Shown: positions 26,671 through 36,506, numbered from the stretch's first letter. The stretch: DNA of 64,000 nt from Paraburkholderia sejongensis (GCF_020880815.1 NZ_JAJITD010000009.1:186001-250000); one strand, 5' to 3'. Notes: generated by a model from the sequence alone, not told the origin. Numbers and translations are program-made.

Positions 26671-26782
26671 ACGGCGGCGGGAACCATGGCGGGCGCGCGA
26701 CTGAACGCGCATAAAACAACAAGGGGCGATGTCCGAATGAACACCACCCCCTGTTTGAACAACTCGCATTAACGCCGGCTCG

Positions 26783-28516
26783 TTATGCGGCGCGCACTTT
26801 CACATAGCGCCCCGGCGCGCTCTCGATTGGCTTGTACTGCTTGTTGCCGAGCGTCGTGCGCGCCTTTCTCTGTTCGCCGGAGTGCCGGCCGACCCACTCG
26901 ATCCAGTGATTCCACCAGCTGCCCGGCTGCTGCACCGCACCGGCGCGCCACTCGTCGGCACTGCCGTCGCACGACGGGTTGGTCCAGTAGCTGCGTTTGT
27001 TTTTCGACGCCGGATTGATCACTCCGGCGATATGGCCGCTCGCGCCGAGCACGAATTCGTTTTCGCCGCCGAGCAGTTGCGTCGAGCGATACGCGGACTG
27101 CCACGGCACGATGTGATCTTCCTCTGCCGCCAGCAAATAAGTCGGCATATTGACGTTGCCGAGATCGACCGGCGTACCGCACAGCGTCAATCTGTTCGGC
27201 ACGCACAGATTGTTCTCCAGATACATGTTGCGCAGATAGAAGCTGTACATCGGCCCCGGCAGATTGGTCGTGTCCGCATTCCAGTACAGCAGATCGAACG
27301 CGGCCGCCGATTTGCCTTTCAGGTAGTTGTTCACTACATACGGCCAGATCAGATCGTTCGCGCGCAGCGTCTGGAACGCGAAGCCGAGTTCGCGGCCCGG
27401 CAACAGGCCGCCGCGCCCGATGGTCTGTTCGCGCAACGCGACGCCCACTTCGTCGATAAACACGCCGAGATCGCCCGGTTCGCTGAAGTCGAGCAACGCG
27501 GTCAACAGCGTCGCGCTCGCGACCGGATCGTCGCCGCGCGCGCGCAGGATCGCCAGCGCCGACGCGAGCATCGTGCCGCCGACACACCAGCCGAGCACGT
27601 TGATCTTGTCGGCGTTGCCGATGTCGCGCGCGACGCCGAGCGCCTCGATCACACCGTCCTCAAGATACGCGTCCCACGTGACATGCGCGCTGTCCTGCTC
27701 GGGATTGCGCCAGGATACGACGAACACGGTCAACCCCTGCTCGACCGCGAAACGCACGAACGAGTTCTCCGGCTGCAGATCGAGAATGTAGAACTTGTTG
27801 ATGCACGGCGGCACGATCACGAGCGGGCGTTCTGCGACCTTCGGTGTCAGCGGCGCGTACTGGATCAGCTGAAACAGTTCGTTCTCGTAGACCACCGAGC
27901 CGCTGGACGCGGCAACGCTGTGGCCGACTTCGAACGCGCTTCGATCGGTGATCGAAATGGCGCCGCTTCCAATGTCTTCGAGCAGATGCGTGACGCCCGC
28001 GAGCAGGCTCGTGCCGCCCGATTCGACCGCGTCGCGCAGCGCCTCAGGATTGGTCGCGGCGAAATTCGCCGGGCTCGCGCAGTCAATCAATTGCTGCGTG
28101 AAAAAGCGCAGCTTGTGCTTGTCCTTTTCGTCGAGCACGGTCGCCTCGACCAGTTCGCCGAGCATCCGCGCATTGATCAGATAGCTTTGTTTGAGCAGGC
28201 TGTACCAGCCGTTGCTGGACCAGTCGTCGGCCTGAAAGCGCCGGTCGCCCGGTGCGGTTTCGGCGACCGTCTTCAGACGCGCGCGGGCGCAGAGCACGCC
28301 GGCGAACACGTCGCTCCACAGTTCCGTATGTTGTTGCAGGCAGGCGGCGCTCGCCTGCATCGCGACGCAGCGCTTGCCGGACGGAACGGCATCGCTATCG
28401 TCGCCGGCGGCGGGCGCGAAGTCTCCGTGGATCACCGGCGCAACGCGCCAGAAATCGAAACCGGTTTTGAGCCAGCCGAGCGAAAGCTCGTGCGGCGTGC
28501 TAAATGGCATTCTCAT
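26783..28516 (-). CDS. phaC: Class I poly(R)-hydroxyalkanoate synthase PhaC
   Basis: A 577-residue polymerase that joins (R)-3-hydroxyacyl-CoA units on the surface of storage granules. The lipase-like box GWCVGG puts the nucleophile at Cys311, with Asp467 in AEEDHIVPW and His495 in GASGHIAGVINP. The C-terminal WTN...W(x)nW segment is typical. At 577 residues it is in the class I range, and no PhaE or PhaR subunit is nearby. The divergence of the first 90 residues and the absence of phaA/phaB beside it mark it as a secondary phaC paralogue. It is followed upstream in transcription by MaoC, Etf and an acyl-CoA dehydrogenase. Confidence 0.9.
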   Translation of the reverse strand: MRMPFSTPHELSLGWLKTGFDFWRVAPVIHGDFAPAAGDDSDAVPSGKRCVAMQASAACLQQHTELWSDVFAGVLCARARLKTVAETAPGDRRFQADDWSSNGWYSLLKQSYLINARMLGELVEATVLDEKDKHKLRFFTQQLIDCASPANFAATNPEALRDAVESGGTSLLAGVTHLLEDIGSGAISITDRSAFEVGHSVAASSGSVVYENELFQLIQYAPLTPKVAERPLVIVPPCINKFYILDLQPENSFVRFAVEQGLTVFVVSWRNPEQDSAHVTWDAYLEDGVIEALGVARDIGNADKINVLGWCVGGTMLASALAILRARGDDPVASATLLTALLDFSEPGDLGVFIDEVGVALREQTIGRGGLLPGRELGFAFQTLRANDLIWPYVVNNYLKGKSAAAFDLLYWNADTTNLPGPMYSFYLRNMYLENNLCVPNRLTLCGTPVDLGNVNMPTYLLAAEEDHIVPWQSAYRSTQLLGGENEFVLGASGHIAGVINPASKNKRSYWTNPSCDGSADEWRAGAVQQPGSWWNHWIEWVGRHSGEQRKARTTLGNKQYKPIESAPGRYVKVRAA

Positions 28517-28531
28517 CGCGGGACCTCGCCA

Positions 28532-29002
28532 TTAGCCGTTGCTGGCGGCGGAACCCGCCGCCGTGTCAAGCCGATTGCCCGACGACGTCGGCAACACGAT
28601 CGCGTCGCCGTCGATCACGATCTTGCCGTCGACCTTGCACACGGTGCTCAGCACCACGCGGCGCTTGTCGTGCAGCAGTTCCTTGACCGTCACTTCGGCC
28701 TGCACGGTGTCGCCCGGTCGAACCGGCGCCTTGAAGCGCAGGTTCTGGCCCAGGTAGATCGTGCCTGGACCGGGCAGCCGACCCGCGATCGTCGCGGAGA
28801 TGATGCTGGCGGTCAGCATGCCGTGCGCGATGCGCCCTTTGAACGGGGTCGTTCGCGCGAACTGTTCGTCGATGTGGACCGCGTTGAGATCGCCCGACGC
28901 GCCCGCGAACAGCAGGATGTCCGCCTCGGTGATGGTCTTCGCGAACCGCGCGCTCATGCCCGGTTGCAGGTCTTCGAAATCGTATCCATTAAGCTCGTTC
29001 AT
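28532..29002 (-). CDS. MaoC-like (R)-specific enoyl-CoA hydratase (PhaJ-like)
   Basis: A 156-residue hot-dog-fold hydratase. FAGASGDLNAVHIDEQFA carries the Asp/His dyad of the hydratase-2 motif, followed by GRIAHGMLTASIIS. It would add water to trans-2-enoyl-CoA to make (R)-3-hydroxyacyl-CoA, the monomer for PhaC. The start at 29002 has GGAAGA upstream; the longer frame to 29041 lacks one. It lies 15 bases from phaC, so the two are almost certainly one transcript and one pathway. Confidence 0.85.
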   Translation of the reverse strand: MNELNGYDFEDLQPGMSARFAKTITEADILLFAGASGDLNAVHIDEQFARTTPFKGRIAHGMLTASIISATIAGRLPGPGTIYLGQNLRFKAPVRPGDTVQAEVTVKELLHDKRRVVLSTVCKVDGKIVIDGDAIVLPTSSGNRLDTAAGSAASNG

Positions 29003-29085
29003 GATTCTTCCACTCGCCGGGCAGCCGTTGGCTCCCGGCACAATTCGTTACCGCGCGCCGGTATCGGCGCGACGCGCGCAATGCA

Positions 29086-30030
29086 TCAGTCCAGCGCCTG
29101 CTCGAGTTCCGGCACGAGCGCGAACAGATCGCCGACGAGGCTGTAGTCCGCGACGCTGAAAATCGGCGCTTCTTCGTCCTTGTTGATCGCGACGATCACC
29201 TTCGAGTCCTTCATTCCGGCCAGATGCTGGATCGCACCCGAGATGCCGACCGCCACGTACAGCTGCGGCGCGACGATCTTGCCGGTCTGGCCGACCTGGT
29301 AGTCGTTCGGCACGAAGCCCGCGTCGACTGCCGCGCGCGATGCGCCCAGCGCCGCGCCGAGCTTGTCCGCCAGCGGCTCGAGCACCTTCGTGTAGTTCTC
29401 GCCGTTGCCCAGACCCCGGCCACCCGACACGATGATCTTCGCGCTCGTCAGTTCCGGACGATCGAGCTTTGTCACTTCGCGGCTGACGAACTGCGAGATA
29501 CCGGTGTCGGCTGCCGCTTCGATTTTTTCCACCGCCGCGCTGCCGCCTTCGGCCGCGACTGCGTCGAAGCCGGTCGTACGCACGGTGATGACCTTGACCG
29601 GATCAGCCGATTGCACGGTCGCGATTGCGTTGCCCGCGTAGATCGGACGCTCGAACGTGTCCGGCGAATCGACCGCGGTGATGTCCGAGATTTGCGCGAC
29701 GTCGAGCTTCGCTGCGATGCGCGGCGCGATGTTCTTGCCGTACGCGGTGGCCGGCGCGAAGATGTGCGAGTAGTCCTTCGCGATGTTCAGCACGGTCGCT
29801 TCGACGTTTTCCGCGAGGCCCGCGGCCAGTTGCGGCGCGTCGGCGAGCAGCACTTTCGAAACACCGGCGATCTTCGCAGCGGCGTCCGCCGCGGCCTGCG
29901 CGTTGTGACCTGCCACCAGCACATGAATATCACCGCCGACCTTCTGTGCCGCTGCAATCGTATTCAGCGTCGCGGCCTTGATCGACGTATTGTCGTGTTC
30001 CGCCACGACCAGGTTAATCAGATTCGTCAT
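29086..30030 (-). CDS. etfA: Electron transfer flavoprotein alpha subunit
   Basis: A 314-residue FAD-binding subunit. The C-terminal FAD domain shows VSGGRGLGNGENY, GASRAAVDAGFVPNDYQVGQTGKIVAPQLYVAVGISGAIQH, and the ending INKDEEAPIFSVADYSLVGDLF. It accepts electrons from acyl-CoA dehydrogenase and passes them to Etf:ubiquinone oxidoreductase. Thirteen bases after etfB. Very good match along the whole length. Confidence 0.95.
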   Translation of the reverse strand: MTNLINLVVAEHDNTSIKAATLNTIAAAQKVGGDIHVLVAGHNAQAAADAAAKIAGVSKVLLADAPQLAAGLAENVEATVLNIAKDYSHIFAPATAYGKNIAPRIAAKLDVAQISDITAVDSPDTFERPIYAGNAIATVQSADPVKVITVRTTGFDAVAAEGGSAAVEKIEAAADTGISQFVSREVTKLDRPELTSAKIIVSGGRGLGNGENYTKVLEPLADKLGAALGASRAAVDAGFVPNDYQVGQTGKIVAPQLYVAVGISGAIQHLAGMKDSKVIVAINKDEEAPIFSVADYSLVGDLFALVPELEQALD

Positions 30031-30043
30031 TTTCAGCGTCTCC

Positions 30044-30793
30044 TCACAGCACCTTGGCTTCGGTCTTCAGCTTCTCGACCAGCGTCTTCACGTCCGGCAC
30101 CTTCACACCGGCGGAGCGCTTGGGCGGCTCTGCAACCTTCAGCGTCTTCAGACGCGGCGCGACGTTCACGCCGAGGTCTTCGGGCTTGATCGTTTCCAGC
30201 GGCTTTTTCTTCGCCTTCATGATGTTCGGCAGCGTCACATAACGCGGCTCGTTCAGGCGCAGATCGGTCGTGACCACGGCCGGGAGCGTCAGCGACAGCG
30301 TTTCCGCGCCGCCGTCCACTTCACGCGACACGGTCGCCTTGCCGTCCGCAACGACGACCTTCGATGCAAAGGTCGCCTGCGGCAGATTCGCGAGCGCCGC
30401 GAGCATCTGGCCGGTCTGGTTCGAGTCGTCGTCGATCGCCTGCTTGCCGAGGATCACCAGCTGCGGCTGTTCCTTGTCGACCAGCGCCTTCAAGAGCTTC
30501 GCGACCGCCAGCGGCTGCAGGTCTTCATTCGATTCGATCAGGATCGCGCGGTCCGCGCCGATCGCCAGCGCGGTGCGCAGCGTTTCCTGCGCTTGCGTGA
30601 CGCCCGCCGACACGGCGATCACTTCGGTCACGATGCCCGCTTCCTTCAGACGCACCGCCTCTTCAACCGCGATTTCGTCGAACGGGTTCATCGACATCTT
30701 CACGTTCGCGATATCGACACCGGTGTTATCCGACTTCACGCGAACCTTCACGTTGTAGTCGACCACACGCTTGACTGCTACAAGTGCTTTCAC
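30044..30793 (-). CDS. etfB: Electron transfer flavoprotein beta subunit
   Basis: A 249-residue subunit with the usual MKALVAVKRVVDYNVKVRVK start, MNPFDEIAVEEAVRLKEAG, and the AMP-binding/recognition loop region near 190-205. It pairs with EtfA to form the heterodimer, and also contributes the acyl-CoA dehydrogenase recognition loop. Ribosome binding site AGGAGGAGA is strong. Lies between acyl-CoA dehydrogenase and etfA on the same strand. Confidence 0.95.
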   Translation of the reverse strand: MKALVAVKRVVDYNVKVRVKSDNTGVDIANVKMSMNPFDEIAVEEAVRLKEAGIVTEVIAVSAGVTQAQETLRTALAIGADRAILIESNEDLQPLAVAKLLKALVDKEQPQLVILGKQAIDDDSNQTGQMLAALANLPQATFASKVVVADGKATVSREVDGGAETLSLTLPAVVTTDLRLNEPRYVTLPNIMKAKKKPLETIKPEDLGVNVAPRLKTLKVAEPPKRSAGVKVPDVKTLVEKLKTEAKVL

Positions 30794-30866
30794 AACTGTC
30801 TCCTCCTAATCACGGCAGCGCCGCGGCGCTGCCGTTTCCAATCAGATATGTACTGCCGTCGCCGTA

Positions 30867-32669
30867 TCAGAACTGGTCTTCACGCAACGCCAGCATCCCT
30901 TCGTCCTGCCGCGCGCCGAGCAGCGCCGCTTCGAGTGCGACCGCGCGCGGCAGCACCTGGGTCGCGTAGGTGTGCGCGGTGGCGATCTTCGCGTCGTAGA
31001 ACGCCGGATCTTCTTCGCGCTTGTTCGCCGCGATCAGAAGCGAACGGGCCATTTGCCAGCCGCCGAGCACGACGCCCGCCAGCATCAGATACGACACGCC
31101 GCCCGCGAACACCGCATTCGGTTCGCTCTTCGCGTGCTCGACGACGAAGCGCACCGCGTTGTCCAGCGCGTCGCGGCCCGCCGCGAGACGCCGTTGCATC
31201 GCCTGAAACGCCGCGCTCGACCGGTACGACGGATGCCCATCCAGCTCGGCGAGCGTCGCGTCGATCTGCGTGAGCAGCGACGCGGCCACCGCGCCGCGAT
31301 CGCGCAGCGTCTTGCGGCCGATCAGATCGTTCGCCTGAATCGCGGTCGTGCCTTCGTAGATCGGCAGAATCCGCGCATCGCGGTAGTACTGTGCGGCGCC
31401 GGTTTCCTCGATAAAGCCCATGCCGCCGTGCACCTGCACGCCGAGGCTCGTCACCTCCAGCGACATCTCCGTGCTCCAGCCCTTCACGATCGGCACCAGG
31501 TATTCGTAGATAGCCTGATGCTGCGCACGCGTCGCGTCGTCCGGATGACGATGCGCGAGGTCGCTCTGGGCGGCCGCGACATAAGCGAGCGCGCGGGCGC
31601 CCTCGGTCAGCGCGCGCATCGTCGACAGCATGCGGCGCACGTCCGGGTGCTGGATGATCGTGACCGACTGCTTGGCCGAACCATCGACCGGGCGGCTCTG
31701 CACGCGCTCCTTCGCATAACCGACGGCCTGCTGGTACGCGCGATCCGAGATCGCGACGCCCTGCACGCCGACCGCGAAACGCGCGGCATTCATCATGATG
31801 AACATGTATTCGAGGCCGCGATTCGCTTCGCCGACCAGTTGGCCGATCGCGCCCCCGTGATCGCCGAATTGCAGCACCGCGGTCGGGCTCGCCTTGATGC
31901 CGAGCTTGTGTTCGATCGACACGCAATGCACGTCGTTGCGCTCGCCGAGCGAGCCGTCCTCATTGACGAGGAACTTCGGCACGATGAACAGCGAAATGCC
32001 TTTCACGCCCTCCGGCGCGTCCGGCGTGCGAGCGAGCACCAGATGCACGATGTTCTCCGTCATGTCGTGCTCGCCCCACGTGATGAAGATCTTCGTGCCG
32101 AAGATCCGGTACGTGCCGTCGGCCTGCGGCTCGGCGCGCGTGCGCACCAGCGCGAGGTCGGAGCCGGCTTGCGGCTCGGTCAGGTTCATCGTGCCGGTCC
32201 ATTCGCCGGAAATCAGCTTCGGCACGTAGCGTTGTTTCTGTTCTTCACTGCCAGCGGTCAGCAGCGCTTCGATCGCGCCGTCGGTCAGCAGCGGACACAG
32301 ACCGAGCGACAGATTCGCCGCGTTCAGCATTTCGATGCAGGGCGTGGACAGCAGCTTCGGCAATTCCTGACCGCCGTAGTCGGCCGGATGTTGCAAACCC
32401 TGCCAGCCGCCCTCGGCGAACTGGCGAAACGCGTCCTTGAAACCGGGGGTCGCCGTGACCGCGCCGTCGCGCCACGCGCTGGGGTTGCGGTCGCCGTCGT
32501 GGTTCAGCGGCGCTAGCACACCTTCGTGCAGCCGGGCGGCTTCTTCGAGCACCGCGCGGGCGGTGTCGGAGCCCGCTTCCTCGAAGCCTGGCAAGCCCGC
32601 CAGGCGGTCGATTCCGGCCAATTCCGTAAGTGCGAAAAACATGTCCTTGAGAGGCGCGACGTAGCTCAT
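30867..32669 (-). CDS. Acyl-CoA dehydrogenase with C-terminal extension
   Basis: A 600-residue flavoenzyme making trans-2-enoyl-CoA from acyl-CoA. GEWTGTMNLTEPQAGSDL is the substrate/FAD signature; QVHGGMGFIEETGAAQYYRDARILPIYEGTTAIQ includes the catalytic Glu (IYEGT). The extra 120 C-terminal residues (PF12806-like) mark the long DmdC/FadE-type branch. Start at 32669 chosen by homology to MSYVAPLKDMFFALTELA; the upstream frame to 32762 is not coding-like. It supplies the substrate for the MaoC hydratase and electrons for EtfAB. Confidence 0.92.
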   Translation of the reverse strand: MSYVAPLKDMFFALTELAGIDRLAGLPGFEEAGSDTARAVLEEAARLHEGVLAPLNHDGDRNPSAWRDGAVTATPGFKDAFRQFAEGGWQGLQHPADYGGQELPKLLSTPCIEMLNAANLSLGLCPLLTDGAIEALLTAGSEEQKQRYVPKLISGEWTGTMNLTEPQAGSDLALVRTRAEPQADGTYRIFGTKIFITWGEHDMTENIVHLVLARTPDAPEGVKGISLFIVPKFLVNEDGSLGERNDVHCVSIEHKLGIKASPTAVLQFGDHGGAIGQLVGEANRGLEYMFIMMNAARFAVGVQGVAISDRAYQQAVGYAKERVQSRPVDGSAKQSVTIIQHPDVRRMLSTMRALTEGARALAYVAAAQSDLAHRHPDDATRAQHQAIYEYLVPIVKGWSTEMSLEVTSLGVQVHGGMGFIEETGAAQYYRDARILPIYEGTTAIQANDLIGRKTLRDRGAVAASLLTQIDATLAELDGHPSYRSSAAFQAMQRRLAAGRDALDNAVRFVVEHAKSEPNAVFAGGVSYLMLAGVVLGGWQMARSLLIAANKREEDPAFYDAKIATAHTYATQVLPRAVALEAALLGARQDEGMLALREDQF

Positions 32670-32898
32670 TGCGATTGTTCCGATCAGAGAGTCAGAGTGG
32701 GATGTCGCCCATCCGACCTCGGTCCGGCAGGGGCAACCAGTGGGAGCATCGTAGCCGCGCACGAGCGCGCGCGGCTGTCAAAACTGGACGATCGATTGAC
32801 ATCTTTGGCCACAGCGGGAAAGTGCCGGATGGCGTCGAGACCGCGTGGACGGGGGCCGGAATGTGGCCCGCGGCGCTCGCTATGACCGGATCGGCCGG

Positions 32899-33903
32899 TC
32901 AGCCGCCGCGGCGATACGCGGCCGGCGTGCTGCCGGTCCAGTGGCGGAACGCGCGGTGAAAGGCGGTGGGGTCGCTGAAACCGATATCGCCCGCGATCAC
33001 GGCGATCGCGTCGCGCGTGCCGGTCAGACGCTGGATCGCGATATCGCGGCGCAGTTCGTCCTTCAGCAATTGAAACGCGGTGCCCTCGGCGGCCAGATGA
33101 CGGCACAAGGTTCTGACCGAGCAGTGCAGGCCGTCGGCGGCCGCTTCGATGGTCGGCACGTCGGGCAGCCGCGACGCAACATACTCGCGCACCCGGTGGC
33201 TGAAAAGCTGTTCGTCGAACGAAACGAACACCCAGTCTTCCGGCGCGCGCGCCAGAAAGCGGCGCAGGTTGGCCTTGCGCTGGCGCACCGGCAGATCGAA
33301 ATAGCTGCTGCTGAACTGCATCGAGGTCTGGCCGCAGTCGAACTTCGCCGGTCCCGGAAACAGATACAGATATTCGAGCGCGTGAGCCGGACGGGCAAAC
33401 GCGAACTGTACCTGCAACAGCGGAATGCGCTGACCGATCAACCACGAGGCCACGCCATGCGCGAGCTTGAGCATCAGCTCCTGGCCGAGCACGCTGGCGC
33501 GCATGCCGGTGGGCCCCGGGTGCAGCGTCAGGCTCGCGACCAGTTCGCCGCGGCGCGATTCGAACAGGAAGTCGTCGACGACGATATGGAAGAACTGGCC
33601 GAAGCGGTGCATCGCGGTTTCGAGATTCGGCGCATCGAGCAGGCTCAGGCACAGAAACTTCAGCGTGCCGCTGCGCAGCGGGCGCGCGAACACGCCGGGC
33701 ATTTCGTCGTCGAGTTCGATCGCGAGCGAGCGGTACAGCGTCGAGAACTGTTCCTCGGTGACGCGCGCGCCGGGCTGCACGAGCAGCTCGCGCGGAATCG
33801 TCGCGCCCGCCAGATGCCGGTCGACAATGCCCGGCTGCGTCTCGACGCCGGCCAGAAAGCCATTGACGAGCGAGATCGGGACGGTGGCGCCGGGAGCGTG
33901 CAT
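32899..33903 (-). CDS. AraC-family transcriptional regulator
   Basis: A 334-residue regulator: N-terminal Arabinose_bd_2-type ligand domain (FFHIVVDDFLFESRRG, PAHALEYLYLFPGPAKFDCGQTSM) and C-terminal AraC helix-turn-helix pairs (IEAAADGLHCSVRTLCRHL and VIAGDIGFSDPTAFHRAFRHWTGSTPAAYRR). This group often senses fatty-acid-like or aromatic ligands. It lies just upstream on the same strand as the acyl-CoA dehydrogenase gene, with 229 bases between, and is a candidate regulator of the fatty acyl-CoA to PHA run. Confidence 0.85.
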   Translation of the reverse strand: MHAPGATVPISLVNGFLAGVETQPGIVDRHLAGATIPRELLVQPGARVTEEQFSTLYRSLAIELDDEMPGVFARPLRSGTLKFLCLSLLDAPNLETAMHRFGQFFHIVVDDFLFESRRGELVASLTLHPGPTGMRASVLGQELMLKLAHGVASWLIGQRIPLLQVQFAFARPAHALEYLYLFPGPAKFDCGQTSMQFSSSYFDLPVRQRKANLRRFLARAPEDWVFVSFDEQLFSHRVREYVASRLPDVPTIEAAADGLHCSVRTLCRHLAAEGTAFQLLKDELRRDIAIQRLTGTRDAIAVIAGDIGFSDPTAFHRAFRHWTGSTPAAYRRGG

Positions 33904-34222
33904 GGAGTGGTTTCAGCGAGCGGACACGCGTGAGCATAGCGCGTCCGCGCGGCGGGTGGCGAGCGTGCTGGCGTGGGCCTGACAAGCGCCGGTGAATGCG
34001 GACGCGGCCGGCGCGCGCAGAGAAACGCCCTGCCCAATCGGGCCCGCAAACGTTTTTATCCGCATTAGCGCCGCCGTCAACGTGACGACACAAAGCCCGC
34101 ATACATTGTTCGCGCACCTCGCCGGTCGCGCTCCGTTGGGCTCCTCATCAGTCCGTCGCGCGGCCATGCGTGGCCGCGCCGATAACAAAGGCAACCGCCG
34201 CCCCAGACAAGGACCCCCGAAG
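33904..34222. promoter_or_regulatory. Divergent region between AraC regulator and phospholipase C
   Basis: 319 bases with no gene. It contains an AAGGA ribosome binding site for 34223. Promoters for both directions are expected; none can be placed with confidence. Confidence 0.35.
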
Positions 34223-36442
34223 ATGACTACCACCCCTTCATCGCGTCGCCGCTTTCTGATCCAGTCGGTCAAGGCCGCGGGCGCGGCCGCGTCGCTGTCC
34301 GTGCTGCCGCCGTCGATCCAGCGCGCGCTCGCGATTCCCGCGCACTTTCGCACCGGCACGATCGAGGACGTCGAACACATCGTCGTGTTCACTCAGGAGA
34401 ACCGCTCGTTCGATCATTACTTCGGCGCGATGGCCGGCGTGCGCGGCTTTGCCGACCGCTTCCCGATCCCGGTGCCGGACACCCCGGCGCTGAACAGGAA
34501 GACCGTCTGGTATCAACGCAACGACGGCGCGACGCCGGCCACGCAAACGTTTCAACACAACGATACGGTCGCCAACTTCAATCTGATCCGCACCAAGGAC
34601 ACCCCGCACCTGTATCCCGATTCGCAGCAGGCGTGGGACGGCGGCCGCATGACGAGCTGGCCGGTCGCGAAAGGCAGCGCGTCGATGGTCTATTACACCG
34701 GCGCCGACATCCCGTTCCAGTACGCGCTCGCCAACGCGTTCACGCTGTGCGACCACAACCACTCGGCGTTCACCGGCGGCACCAATCCGAATCGCTGCTA
34801 CATCTACACCGGCACCAATCACGGCCGCGACAACCCGAACCAGCCGGGCGTGTTCAACGGCCCCGCGCTGAACAATGACTACAACAACATCGCCAACTAC
34901 ACGAGCGGCGAGTCGGCCACCGGCTACACGTGGACCACCTACGCCGAGCGCCTGCAGGCCGCCGGCATTAGCTGGCAGGTCTACAAACCGGCCGCGCAGG
35001 ACTATTCGCTCAATCCGCTGCTCGGCTTCAAGTCGTTCCGCGATGCCAACGCGACCAGCGCCGCCGCGCGCACGCCGCTGCAACAGCAGTTGTATACGCG
35101 CGGCATCCAGACCCGCGAGCTGACCGATCTGAAGAACGACGTGCTGAACGGCACGCTGCCGCAGGTCTCGTGGATCTGCGCGACGTCGACCGGCTCCGAG
35201 CATCCGAGCGCGTCGAGCCCGCTGCAGGGCGCGAACTACATCTCCGAAGTGCTCGATGCGCTGACCGCGAATCCGGACGTGTGGAGCAAGACGGTGCTGA
35301 TCATCCACTTCGACGAGAACGACGGCTTCTTCGACCACGTGCCGCCGCCGGCGCCGCCGTCGTACGCGACGTACAACGCGAATCCGGGGCTCGCGCAACT
35401 GGCCGGCAAATCGACCGTCGATACGTCCGACGACTATCTGGGCGAGAACACCGCGAACGTCGCGGGCACCAGCGTCTGGACCCATCATCCGTACGGAATG
35501 GGCCCGCGCGTGCCGATGTATATCGTGTCGCCGTGGAGCAAGGGCGGCTGGGTCAATTCGCAGGTGTTCGATCACACGTCGACGATCCGCTTCATCGAGA
35601 AGCGCTTCGGCGTGCAGGAGCCGAACATCAGCCCGTGGCGCCGTGCGGTCGCCGGCGATCTGAGCTCGTGCTTCGACTTCCGCAATCCGGACAACCGCGC
35701 GTTCTATCCGTCGCTGCCGGATACGACGGCCGGCGATACGAAGAGCCGCGCGCTGGCCGGCACCACCGCGCCCGTGCCGGCCAGCACGCCGGTGTTGCCC
35801 GCGCAGCCGGCCGGCGTGCGCCTATCGCGCGCGTTGCCGTACGAGCTGCACGTGAACGCGTCGGTACCGCTTGGCAGCCCGAGCGTCGAGCTGACGTTCG
35901 CGAACACCGGCACGCAGGCGGCCGTGTTCCATGTGTACGATCGCCTGCATCTGGACCGTCTGCCGCAGCGTTACACGGTCGAAGCGGGCCGCCGTCTGAG
36001 CGACGAGTGGAACGTGGTCGCCGATAGCGGCAAGTACGATTTGTGGGTGCTCGGGCCGGCCGGTTTCCACCGGCATTTCACCGGCGTGCGCGCGACGGCG
36101 GGCGGCAATCCCGAAGTGGAAGTCGTCTATCAGCGCAACAGCGGCGCATTGCGCTTGAAGGTGCATAACACCGGCAATGCGCCGGTCGAAGTGAACCTCA
36201 CCGCGAATGCGTACGGCAAGGACCCGAAGCGTGTTGCACGCGTCGAGCCGCGCGGCGAGATGTTCTTCGAACTGCCGGTGCAGTCGTCGGGCTTCTGGTA
36301 CGACTTCACGTTGAACGCGAAGGGGCTGACCGGCTTCACGCGACGCTTTGCGGGCCGCGTCGAAACCGGCCGCGACGGCATCTCCGATCCGGCGATGGGC
36401 GGCACCGCGATCGGCGATCAGTTGGCGATTTCGTTCAGTTGA
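34223..36442 (+). CDS. Phosphocholine-type phospholipase C, Tat-exported (AcpA/PLC family)
   Basis: A 739-residue exported enzyme that splits phosphatidylcholine-like lipids into diacylglycerol and a phosphorylated head group. SRRRFLIQSVKAAGAAASL is a twin-arginine signal. The catalytic domain begins with FTQENRSFDHYFGAMAGVRGF (the family motif with Thr/Glu/Asn), followed by HNHSAFTGGTNPNRCYIYTG, IHFDENDGFFDHVPPP and TSTIRFIEKRFG. Two C-terminal DUF756 repeats (LPYELHVNASVP and the following VYQRNSGALRLKVHNTGNAPVEVNL) finish the chain. The start is set by the AAGGA site and the Tat signal; the extension to 33992 is not coding. Confidence 0.92.
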   Translation: MTTTPSSRRRFLIQSVKAAGAAASLSVLPPSIQRALAIPAHFRTGTIEDVEHIVVFTQENRSFDHYFGAMAGVRGFADRFPIPVPDTPALNRKTVWYQRNDGATPATQTFQHNDTVANFNLIRTKDTPHLYPDSQQAWDGGRMTSWPVAKGSASMVYYTGADIPFQYALANAFTLCDHNHSAFTGGTNPNRCYIYTGTNHGRDNPNQPGVFNGPALNNDYNNIANYTSGESATGYTWTTYAERLQAAGISWQVYKPAAQDYSLNPLLGFKSFRDANATSAAARTPLQQQLYTRGIQTRELTDLKNDVLNGTLPQVSWICATSTGSEHPSASSPLQGANYISEVLDALTANPDVWSKTVLIIHFDENDGFFDHVPPPAPPSYATYNANPGLAQLAGKSTVDTSDDYLGENTANVAGTSVWTHHPYGMGPRVPMYIVSPWSKGGWVNSQVFDHTSTIRFIEKRFGVQEPNISPWRRAVAGDLSSCFDFRNPDNRAFYPSLPDTTAGDTKSRALAGTTAPVPASTPVLPAQPAGVRLSRALPYELHVNASVPLGSPSVELTFANTGTQAAVFHVYDRLHLDRLPQRYTVEAGRRLSDEWNVVADSGKYDLWVLGPAGFHRHFTGVRATAGGNPEVEVVYQRNSGALRLKVHNTGNAPVEVNLTANAYGKDPKRVARVEPRGEMFFELPVQSSGFWYDFTLNAKGLTGFTRRFAGRVETGRDGISDPAMGGTAIGDQLAISFS

Positions 36443-36455
36443 TACGAGTTGGTAA

Positions 36456-36484
36456 CCGCTTGCCGGCGCGCTGCCGGTAAGCGG
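36456..36484. terminator. Hairpin between convergent phospholipase and lipoprotein genes
   Basis: An 11-bp stem (36456-36466 with 36474-36484, one G.T pair) and a 7-base loop lie between convergent stops. No T-run follows on the plus strand, so its strength is uncertain. Confidence 0.4.
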
Positions 36485-36506
36485 CGAACGTCACTGCGTC
36501 ACTGCA

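Noticed and set aside
26693..26750. GGGG/CCCC hairpin between the AraC gene and phaC as a terminator
   Set aside because: The loop is long, the stem is bulged and there is no T-tract.
26882..29146. Plus-strand frame of 754 codons opposite phaC and the MaoC gene
   Set aside because: Composition (Arg, His, Val, Asp) is typical of shadows; both opposite genes are strongly conserved.
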